A model generated the notes under the pieces. The model was not told the DNA's origin. It did not search any database and saw only the letters and a list, made by a program, of their open reading frames with translations. From assembly GCA_013177795.1 (NCBI GenBank), contig JABLXY010000003.1, positions 413,244-477,243 on the forward strand: 64,000 bases of DNA, read 5' to 3'. Shown piece by piece: positions 7,864 to 16,114 of this stretch (positions within the stretch are counted from its first letter, which is position 1; each line of letters begins with the position of its first letter). This DNA is from Syntrophaceae bacterium. GTDB taxonomy: Bacteria > Desulfobacterota > Syntrophia > Syntrophales > UBA2192. The translations under genes were made by a program, and so were the position numbers.

Positions 7864-8826
7864 ATGGCTCAGACCCCTTCAAAACGTCCTCACGGCGATG
7901 TCCGGGGACCCCTCAGCGCCCGGGACTACCTGGCCAATCTCTGGAAGATCCCCTTCATCGAGGACAGGGAGCCGGCGAAGATCGACATCGCGCTCCGGGA
8001 GCGCATCAAGGAGCTGAACTGCCTCTACGCGATTGCGCGGCTGGCCGAGAGGCACCATGATTCGATGGAGGATTTTCTCAAGGCCCTCGTCGAGCTTCTC
8101 CCCTTGTCGTGGCAGTACCCCGAGATCGCCTGTGCCCGAATCGTGATCGAGGACCGGACGTACCGGAGCCGGGACTTCCGGCTCACGAAATGGCGCCAGA
8201 CCGCGCCGATCCTCGTGCACGGCGAGCCGGTGGGGGACGTGACGATTTTTTACCTGGAGGAGCGCCCCGCGGCGGACGAGGGGCCCTTTCTGAAAGAGGA
8301 GCGGGTCCTCATCGACGAGGTGGCAACGCGCATCGGCTCCATCGCCGTGCGCATCGCCGCCGAGAAGGAACTGCAGGAGATCAACAAGCAGCTCTCCGTG
8401 GAGCGGCAGGCCCTGCAGGAGGCCAACGCGGCGCTGCGCGCCGTTCTGGCCAAGATCGAGGAGGAGAAGAAACAGACCTACCGGGACATCCAGACGAACA
8501 TCGAGAAGATCATCATGCCGATCCTCCACGCCCTGTCCGTCGAGGTCCCGAAGGCCCAGCGCAAGTACGTGGAGATCCTCCGCAACAGCCTCGAGGAGAT
8601 GACCTCGCCCTTCGTCAGCAAGGTCGTCAACCACTACCACTCGCTCTCCCCCACGGAGATCAGCATCTGCAACATGATCCGCAACGGGATGCGCACCAAG
8701 GACATCGCCCAGCTGAGGGGGGTGAGCGCGGCCACCGTCAACCGCCACCGGGAGAACATCCGGAAGAAACTGAGGATCACCAATGACCGGGTGAATCTGG
8801 CGACCTACCTGCAGTCCCTGGCGTGA
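7864..8826 (+). CDS. GAF-like/LuxR-type transcriptional regulator
   Basis: A 320-aa cytoplasmic regulator. The N-terminal half (about 40-165) is a GAF-like sensor with the WQYPEIACARIVIED and EGPFLKEERVLIDEVATRI blocks seen in deltaproteobacterial sensors. A coiled coil follows (about 165-235). The C-terminus is a LuxR/GerE helix-turn-helix, LSPTEISICNMIRNGMRTKD through VNRHRENIRKKL. No histidine kinase or receiver domain is present. I prefer ATG 7864; an in-frame ATG at 7819 would lie inside the inverted repeat 7797-7825. Neither start has a strong Shine-Dalgarno. Divergence from the diaphorase trio suggests it regulates that operon. Confidence 0.85.
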   Translation: MAQTPSKRPHGDVRGPLSARDYLANLWKIPFIEDREPAKIDIALRERIKELNCLYAIARLAERHHDSMEDFLKALVELLPLSWQYPEIACARIVIEDRTYRSRDFRLTKWRQTAPILVHGEPVGDVTIFYLEERPAADEGPFLKEERVLIDEVATRIGSIAVRIAAEKELQEINKQLSVERQALQEANAALRAVLAKIEEEKKQTYRDIQTNIEKIIMPILHALSVEVPKAQRKYVEILRNSLEEMTSPFVSKVVNHYHSLSPTEISICNMIRNGMRTKDIAQLRGVSAATVNRHRENIRKKLRITNDRVNLATYLQSLA

Positions 8827-8898
8827 TAACGAGGGCCCGGGGAGGGGCAGGGGACGGCGCGGTGTTCGTGCGGCCTGTTCCTCGGCGAGGCGCCGCGG

Positions 8899-11490
8899 TC
8901 AGGAGGCGCAGTAGCAGATCAGCCGCTGGCTGACCACGTCGGACACCAGCCTCAGGTCCCTGTCCCTGACATCGCAGACCCGGACCACGCCGGCGAAGCG
9001 GTCTTCCTGCGGCAGAAGGTCGGCAAGACGGTTCGGCAGACCCTCCAGCCAGTCCCCGTTGAAGAACACCCCCTCCCTCTCCGGGTAGATCGCGAGGTAA
9101 AAGATGTCCGTCTCGATGAGGTCCTGGAAGAGGTGCGTCCCGAAGGAGAGGTCCGGGATGAGAGTGCCGTCGCGGTAGGCGATCTCCGCGATGACGGAGA
9201 TCTTGCTGATCTCCGAGAACTTCACGGGAACCCCCATGGCCGGGGTGTTCGTCCCCCAGCGCCCGGGGCCGAACACCGCCGTCGGCATGTCTTCGCGCCG
9301 CTCGATCAGGCTGTTGATCCGGCCGACGAGGCGCGCGACGTCGTATTTCTGCGAGAGGGGCAGCTTCGTGTATGCCTTCGGGTCGACGTAGACGATGCGG
9401 GCGATGCTCTGGGAGACGCTGCCCCCCATGAAGTTGCCCACCTGCCGCAGGAGGATCCTCTTCCGGGGGATCCTCTCCGGGATCTCGACCTGGACATCCT
9501 GCCCCTTGGTCTGGAAGGGGCGGCACTGCAGGACGTTGACCCGGAGGCGTCCCTCGTTGTCGAAGTTCGCCGTGAACTCGACGTCCACAGGACACCGGTA
9601 GACGCTCTCGAGGGCCCGGAGCATCCGGGACATGACGGCCGTGAAGTCCGTTGCGGACAGCAACTCGTCGAAGGTCAGGATCCAGGCGTCCTCCCCGGGC
9701 CGCCCGTCGGCCCGCGCCGGCCCCGGGCTCTCCTCGTCCCGCACGCCGATGAGGTCGAGACGGACATTGAGCCCCTCCTGGACGACCTGCCGCAGGGACA
9801 GGGTGTGGAACCGGTTGTCCTCGAGGTTCAGGAGATCCACCTCGTGCTGGGAGAATCGCCGCGCCTCGGTGATCCCGGCATGCGGTTTCACCAGCGGCGC
9901 GTCCAGGGCCACGATGCGGGGGTAGTCGTTTTCCACCCGGTTGACGGCCCGCGTGCCGAGCCCGAGGACGATGCGCAGCATGCCGGCCCGGGGGTCGAGC
10001 CCCTGTTTCCAGATGAAGGGGTTGTACGAAAGCCCCACGCCCGATACCTCGGGGAAGAAGTAGTGCTTGCGATGCGTGCCGGAGACCCGCTGGACGAGCA
10101 GGGCCATCTGCTCGTCGTGACGGTCGAGGCCGCGCTGCAGCCGATAGGTCAGGGCCTCCTCGTTCATGGTGCTCGCGAAGACGCGGCGCACCGTCTCCTC
10201 GAAGATCTCGTAGCGCCTCTCCGGCGTGCCCTGGTTGACGCAGAAGTAGCTCTCGTACTTGCCGGCGAAGGCATTGCCGAATGAGTCCTCCAGGAGACTG
10301 CTGGAGCGCACGATGATCGGCGACTGGCCGAAGTGCTCGAGCATCCGCTGGAACTGTTCCGTCACCTCCCGCGGAAACGTCCCGGCGAGCATCCGGGACC
10401 GGAGCTCGCGGCCGCTCTCGAAGTAGCCCTCCCGCGTCTTGTGGGCCATGAGGGTTTTCCACCACCCGTTGTGGACGATGTAGGAGTAGAACACGTCGGA
10501 GCCGACGAAGTAGGAGTCGTGCAGCTCGAGGTGCGTCTGCCAGTCGAAGTCCCGGTCCCGGCGGAGGATGTTGCGCGCCAGGAGCATGCCCACCGCCTTG
10601 CCGCCGATGAACCCCGTGCCGATCAGCCGGTCCTTGATGTCGAGGAGATCCTCGAGGGTGAAGTGCTCCCGGACGAGGGACAGCATGCGTTTCTCCCGGC
10701 CGATCAGGACCCGCGAGAGCTGGTCGACGAGCGTCTGCCTCTCCCCGGCGGCCGATTCGTCGCCGGCGATCTCCCGGGCCTTGAGAAACAGCCTGTCCCA
10801 GTAGTCGAGGTGCCTCTCGGCGTCGACGGCGCTCCGGTCGGCAAGGTGGGCGAAGAGCCGGGCGGCGTCCGCGCTGTTCACGATCGGGACGAAGTCCTCG
10901 CCCTCCCGGATGTGGGGCAAAAACATGGTCAGGGAGTATCGCTGCCAGCACTTCAGGGGGTGCACGCAGGTCTTCCCCTCGCTGTTGTGGACGTCGATGA
11001 GGACCTGCGTCGTCTCCCGGATGCGCGCGACGGTCTTGAAGGAATGGCGGCCCCGGAGGATGGCGAAGTAGGCCACCGTGTTGAGCTCGAAGAGATACGG
11101 GCAGGTGATGACGAAGAAATTGCCGATCATCATGTCCGTCGCCCAGGCGAGAAGCAGGTCCGAAAGGGAGTCGAAGACGTAGAACACGTCCCGGCCCTCC
11201 TGGCGGATGATGTTGTGGACCTGCGTGGAGAAGGATTCGAACCCCGCATCGGGGTTGAGCTTGTAGACGGCCACCCGCCGCGTCTCCTCGAGCAGGGGGG
11301 CGTGGCGGGCAAAGCGCATGTAGACGACCCGCCTGTTGTTTTCAAGGGCTTCCTTGACAAAGGGGCTGACGAACCCCCTGTAATCCTCGATGGAGTCGAC
11401 CTGGAGGACCACGTTGTCGCCTGTCTGCAGGTGGCCGATGACGTGGTCGAGCCCCTTGATGCCCGTGCTGACGAGGGAAAAGGTTCTCAT
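8899..11490 (-). CDS. RecA/KaiC-like domain fused to a PPDK N-terminal (PEP/pyruvate-binding) domain
   Basis: An 863-aa protein. Residues 1-200 resemble a RecA/KaiC ATPase (STGIKGLDHVIGHLQTGDNV), but the P-loop is degenerate: no GK[ST] follows TGDNVVLQVDS. Residues about 280-680 are the ATP-grasp part of pyruvate phosphate dikinase/PEP synthase, with IGGKAVGMLLARNILRR, RSSSLLEDSFGNAFAGKYES and the closing VLQCRPFQTKG. The phosphohistidine swivelling domain and the PEP-binding barrel are missing. A final block of about 170 aa (GPGRWGTNTPAMGVPVKFSE) is characteristic of this uncharacterised family. It therefore cannot be a complete PEP synthase; a signalling or phosphotransfer role is inferred. 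It is divergent from a NifA-like activator. Confidence 0.8.
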   Translation of the reverse strand: MRTFSLVSTGIKGLDHVIGHLQTGDNVVLQVDSIEDYRGFVSPFVKEALENNRRVVYMRFARHAPLLEETRRVAVYKLNPDAGFESFSTQVHNIIRQEGRDVFYVFDSLSDLLLAWATDMMIGNFFVITCPYLFELNTVAYFAILRGRHSFKTVARIRETTQVLIDVHNSEGKTCVHPLKCWQRYSLTMFLPHIREGEDFVPIVNSADAARLFAHLADRSAVDAERHLDYWDRLFLKAREIAGDESAAGERQTLVDQLSRVLIGREKRMLSLVREHFTLEDLLDIKDRLIGTGFIGGKAVGMLLARNILRRDRDFDWQTHLELHDSYFVGSDVFYSYIVHNGWWKTLMAHKTREGYFESGRELRSRMLAGTFPREVTEQFQRMLEHFGQSPIIVRSSSLLEDSFGNAFAGKYESYFCVNQGTPERRYEIFEETVRRVFASTMNEEALTYRLQRGLDRHDEQMALLVQRVSGTHRKHYFFPEVSGVGLSYNPFIWKQGLDPRAGMLRIVLGLGTRAVNRVENDYPRIVALDAPLVKPHAGITEARRFSQHEVDLLNLEDNRFHTLSLRQVVQEGLNVRLDLIGVRDEESPGPARADGRPGEDAWILTFDELLSATDFTAVMSRMLRALESVYRCPVDVEFTANFDNEGRLRVNVLQCRPFQTKGQDVQVEIPERIPRKRILLRQVGNFMGGSVSQSIARIVYVDPKAYTKLPLSQKYDVARLVGRINSLIERREDMPTAVFGPGRWGTNTPAMGVPVKFSEISKISVIAEIAYRDGTLIPDLSFGTHLFQDLIETDIFYLAIYPEREGVFFNGDWLEGLPNRLADLLPQEDRFAGVVRVCDVRDRDLRLVSDVVSQRLICYCAS

Positions 11491-11491
11491 G

Positions 11492-11519
11492 GCGCCCCCT
11501 GTCCGGTTCGTTGGGGCGC
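11492..11519 (-). promoter_or_regulatory. Inverted repeat covering the ribosome-binding region of the PPDK-like gene
   Basis: GCGCCCC (11492-11498) and GGGGCGC (11513-11519) pair perfectly around a 14-nt loop. On the minus-strand transcript the GGGGCGC copy nearest the ATG (11490) includes the only purine-rich ribosome-binding candidate. The hairpin could hide it, or the repeat could be a DNA operator. Confidence 0.4.
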
Positions 11520-11612
11520 ATCATATCAGAATCCCCGCCGTTTTCCATTGTTTTTATGACCAAAATGTATTAACGTTGCCGCAACACAAGAAATGTTTCA
11601 AATTTGTTCCAC

Positions 11613-13142
<1,530 letters not shown>

Positions 13143-13169
13143 TCCCGTCGGAAGGCAAGGAGGACAGGG

Positions 13170-13379
13170 TTGAACGGCCGGCGGCGGCAGGAACGGAAGG
13201 TCAGCTGCTTCGAGTGCAGGCACTTCTTCATCACCCACGAGCCGGCCTGGCCTTACGGCTGCAAGGCCATGGGCTTCAAGTCCCGGGAGATGCCCTCCGA
13301 CGCCGTGCTGCGCAACTCGGGCGAGCCCTGCCTTTGCCGCGAGCCGCGGCCGTCAGGCCCGCCGAGGGAAAGGGGGTAG
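13170..13379 (+). CDS. Small conserved Cys-rich (zinc-ribbon-like) protein, 69 aa
   Basis: The TTG start at 13170 is supported by AAGGAGG at a 7-nt spacing. The product has two cysteine pairs, SCFECRHFF near the N-terminus and GC...CLC further on, with KAMGFKSREMPS between. It has no signal peptide or membrane helix. I recall similar short proteins in many Proteobacteria as uncharacterised, sometimes mislabelled as uracil-DNA glycosylase; I cannot verify that here. It lies 27 bp after the sigma-54 activator and probably shares its transcript. Confidence 0.65.
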   Translation: MNGRRRQERKVSCFECRHFFITHEPAWPYGCKAMGFKSREMPSDAVLRNSGEPCLCREPRPSGPPRERG

Positions 13380-13426
13380 CGGCCCCGGACCGCCTGCGAC
13401 GACGACGTCCCGGGGGTACATTTCTG

Positions 13427-13454
13427 TTGATTTTCAAAGCGGCGGTGTTATAGG
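13427..13454 (+). promoter_or_regulatory. Candidate promoter of the GAF-ANTAR gene
   Basis: TTGATT (13427-13432) and TATAGG (13449-13454) are separated by 16 bp, in an AT-rich patch about 65 bp before the start codon at 13520. Confidence 0.4.
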
Positions 13455-13519
13455 AAACAGAAACCAATGCGTGCCGGGCACGCGGCGCCCGAGCGCCGCA
13501 CCGGAGGGGTTTGCGGTTT

Positions 13520-14269
13520 ATGGCTCGAAAAAAGACGGTGCAAGCCGAAGGCGAACAGTCCGGCGGCGGGAAGGCCGGCTCCGCGGACAGCAAGATCAGC
13601 GCGCTGCTCACAATCAGCCGCGCCATCACGTCCGAAAAATACCTGGAAGACATCCTGCGCCTCATCGTCACCGTGACAGCCGAGGTCATGGGGTCCAAGA
13701 TCTGTTCCCTCATGCTCATCGACGACGACGGCAAGCTCCACGTCAAGGCGACCCAGAGCATCAGCAAGGAATACAACAAGAAACGGGTCCTCGAGGTCGG
13801 CAAGGGCGTCGTCGGCAAGGTGGCCTCAGAGAACCGGCCGGCCATCGTGCGCGACGTGCGGGAGAGCGAGGACTACCTCTACCCGGACATGGCGCGCAAG
13901 GAAGGCCTCGTGTCGCTCCTCTCGGTGCCCCTGGCCGTGAAGGGCCGCGTCATCGGCGTCATCAACTGCTACACCTCGCGGCCGCACGACTTCACGGAGT
14001 CCGAGGTCACCGTCCTGACCACGATCGCCAACCAGGCCGCCATCGCCATCGAGAACACGGAGCTGCTGGTCCGAAGCCGGGTCATCCAGGAGGAGCTCGA
14101 GTCGCGCAAGATCGTCGAGCGGGCAAAGGACATCCTGGCGGCCGAGAACGGCATCGGCGGCGACGAGGCCTACCGGAAAATCCGGGCGATGAGCATGAAC
14201 ATGCGCCGCCCCATGCGGCAGATCGCAGAGGCGATCATCATCTCCCGGGGCGTCCATGAAAGTTCTTGA
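13520..14269 (+). CDS. GAF-ANTAR protein, putative antitermination regulator
   Basis: A 249-aa cytoplasmic protein. Residues about 30-185 are a GAF domain (MLIDDDGKLHVKATQSIS, LSVPLAVKGRVIGVINCY, TIANQAAIAIENTELL). Residues about 190-240 form an ANTAR domain: ESRKIVERAKDILAAENG, then DEAYRKIRAMSMNMRRPM. ANTAR proteins such as AmiR and EutV bind nascent RNA and prevent terminator formation. Directly downstream lie two stem-loops with T-runs and then the glutamate-synthase-like gene, which makes a leader-RNA target plausible. GGAGG lies 12 nt before the ATG, a long spacing; an in-frame TTG at 13511 is the alternative. Confidence 0.88.
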   Translation: MARKKTVQAEGEQSGGGKAGSADSKISALLTISRAITSEKYLEDILRLIVTVTAEVMGSKICSLMLIDDDGKLHVKATQSISKEYNKKRVLEVGKGVVGKVASENRPAIVRDVRESEDYLYPDMARKEGLVSLLSVPLAVKGRVIGVINCYTSRPHDFTESEVTVLTTIANQAAIAIENTELLVRSRVIQEELESRKIVERAKDILAAENGIGGDEAYRKIRAMSMNMRRPMRQIAEAIIISRGVHESS

Positions 14270-14287
14270 CACGTTTCTGTAACTCTG

Positions 14288-14308
14288 GTAACGGAACCGT
14301 TACTTTTT
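14288..14308 (+). terminator. Leader hairpin 1 with T-run
   Basis: GTAACGG and CCGTTAC pair perfectly around AA (14288-14303) and are followed by five T (14304-14308). As GTAAC-GGAACC-GTTAC it can also present a 6-nt loop. It sits between the GAF-ANTAR stop and the next gene. Confidence 0.55.
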
Positions 14309-14316
14309 GGATAAAG

Positions 14317-14348
14317 GCGTCCAAAGCCGGGCTTTGGGCGCTTTTTTT
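14317..14348 (+). terminator. Intrinsic terminator or attenuator before the glutamate-synthase-like gene
   Basis: GCGTCCAAAGC (14317-14327) pairs with GCTTTGGGCGC (14331-14341) in an 11-bp stem containing one T-G wobble. Seven T follow (14342-14348). It lies 36 bp before the ATG at 14384. It may simply end the GAF-ANTAR transcript, or act as an attenuator controlled by the ANTAR protein. Confidence 0.8.
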
Positions 14349-14383
14349 AATCCCGCAGGAGGACGAGGAAGGAGGACGCGCGT

Positions 14384-15970
14384 ATGAACCTGAGGCAACC
14401 CAATGCAAACGAGGCGACGGGGACCTTTAACCGCTCGCGGAGCGTGGTTCCCATGTCCGGTATCTGCACGCGCTGCGTGGACGGCTGCCGGGGCGGCTGC
14501 GAGATCTGGCTGTCGACGTTCCGGGGCCGCGAGGTGCTCTACCCCACGGAATTCGGCAACATGACCGCCGGGGCCGACAAGAACTACCCCGTGGACTATT
14601 CCCACCTGAGCATCCAGGGCTATGCGGTCGGGGCCTATGGCCTCCCCAAGGGCGTCAAGCCCGGTCCCGACACGGCCGTCTTCCCCGCCGTCGACACCGA
14701 GACGGAGTACGGCTGGACGAAAAAGGTCAAGATGAAACTGCCCATCTTCACGGGTGCCCTGGGTTCCACGGAAATCGCCCGCAAGAACTGGGAGCACTTC
14801 TCGGCGGGCGCCGCCGTTGCCGGCATCACCATCGTCTGCGGCGAGAACGTCTGCGGCATCGACGTGGGGCTCGAGCGCGGGGCCAACGGCCTCGTGAAAA
14901 AGTCCCCCGAGATGGACCGCCGCATCGAGACCTACAAGCGGTACTGGGACGGCTACGGCGAAATCCTCGTCCAGATGAACGTGGAAGACACCCGCCTCGG
15001 CGTGGCCGAGTACGTCCTGGAGAAGCACGGCCTCGACACGATCGAGCTCAAGTGGGGTCAGGGCGCCAAGAACATCGGCGGCGAGATCAAGATCCCCTCT
15101 CTGGAGCGCGCCCAGGAGCTCAAGCGCCGCGGCTACATCGTCCTGCCCGACCCGACGATGCCGGAGGTCGAGGCGGCCTACAAGGCGGGCGCCATCAAGG
15201 AATTCGAGCGCCACAGCCGCCTGGGCTTCGTCACGCGCGAGGGCTTCATGAAGGAAGTCGCGCGCCTGCGCAAGCTCGGCTACAAGCGCATCACCCTCAA
15301 GACGGGTGCCTACTCCGCGGTGGAGCTGGCCATGGCGATCCGGTTCTGCTCGGATGCCAAGATCGACCTGCTCACGATCGACGGGGCCCCCGGCGGGACG
15401 GGCATGAGCCCCTGGCCCATGATGTGCGAGTGGGGCATCCCCTCGCTGTACCTGCACGCGATGGCCTACGATTTCTGCCAGAAGCTGGCCAAGAAGAAAA
15501 AGAGAGTGCCCGACATCGCCTTTGCCGGCGGATTCTCCGACGAGGCGGGCGTGTTCAAGGCCCTCTGCCTGGGCGCCCCCTACGTCAAGGCCGTCTGCAT
15601 GGGCCGCGCGCTGATGATCCCCGGCATGGTGGGCAAGAACATCGGCGAGTGGATCAAGAACAAGGACCTGCCCAAGACGGTCTCGCGCTACGGCAACACC
15701 CTCGAGGAGATCTTCGTGAGCTACGAGGAGCTCCGCAAGAAGTACGGCAAGGAACTCGACTCGATGCCCACGGGCGCCATCGGGTTCTACACCTACGGGA
15801 CGAAGTTCAAGCAGGGCCTCCAGCAGCTCATGGCGGGAGCCCGCAGCTTCAACCTCTCGCTTCTGGACCGCAAGCATCTCATGTCGCTCACCCGCGAGTG
15901 CGAGGAGGTCACGGGGATCCCCTTTGTCATGGAGGCGTACCGCAAGGAGGCCGAGAAGTGGCTCAAGTAG
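14384..15970 (+). CDS. FMN-binding glutamate synthase family protein (GltB2-like)
   Basis: A 528-aa stand-alone synthase domain. An N-terminal CX2CX3CX3C motif (Cys 28, 31, 35, 39: CTRCVDGCRGGC) may hold an Fe-S cluster. The rest is the FMN/2-oxoglutarate barrel of glutamate synthase, with IELKWGQGAKNIGGEIKI, IDGAPGGTGMSPWPMMCEWG and AFAGGFSDEAGVFKALCLGA. The class II amidotransferase domain and the GXGXG domain of full GltB are absent, as in archaeal-type GltB. Whether it makes glutamate or another product is not determined. GGAGGACG precedes the ATG. It sits behind tandem hairpins and ends at a good terminator, so it forms its own unit. Confidence 0.88.
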   Translation: MNLRQPNANEATGTFNRSRSVVPMSGICTRCVDGCRGGCEIWLSTFRGREVLYPTEFGNMTAGADKNYPVDYSHLSIQGYAVGAYGLPKGVKPGPDTAVFPAVDTETEYGWTKKVKMKLPIFTGALGSTEIARKNWEHFSAGAAVAGITIVCGENVCGIDVGLERGANGLVKKSPEMDRRIETYKRYWDGYGEILVQMNVEDTRLGVAEYVLEKHGLDTIELKWGQGAKNIGGEIKIPSLERAQELKRRGYIVLPDPTMPEVEAAYKAGAIKEFERHSRLGFVTREGFMKEVARLRKLGYKRITLKTGAYSAVELAMAIRFCSDAKIDLLTIDGAPGGTGMSPWPMMCEWGIPSLYLHAMAYDFCQKLAKKKKRVPDIAFAGGFSDEAGVFKALCLGAPYVKAVCMGRALMIPGMVGKNIGEWIKNKDLPKTVSRYGNTLEEIFVSYEELRKKYGKELDSMPTGAIGFYTYGTKFKQGLQQLMAGARSFNLSLLDRKHLMSLTRECEEVTGIPFVMEAYRKEAEKWLK

Positions 15971-15998
15971 CGTAGCGATCGCGATCCGAAACGGTTCG

Positions 15999-16032
15999 GG
16001 GGGCTGGAACGCACGTTTCAGCCCCCTTTTTT
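15999..16032 (+). terminator. Rho-independent terminator
   Basis: GGGGGCTGGAAC (15999-16010) pairs with GTTTCAGCCCCC (16015-16026) around GCAC, followed by six T. It lies 28 bp after the stop of the glutamate-synthase-like gene. Confidence 0.9.
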
Positions 16033-16114
16033 CATTCGCCTTGACAAGGGGCGTGATTGTCCTGCATGGTTGAAAAGCAACCTGCGCAACCGTGGGCAAC
16101 TTGTACGAGGAGGG

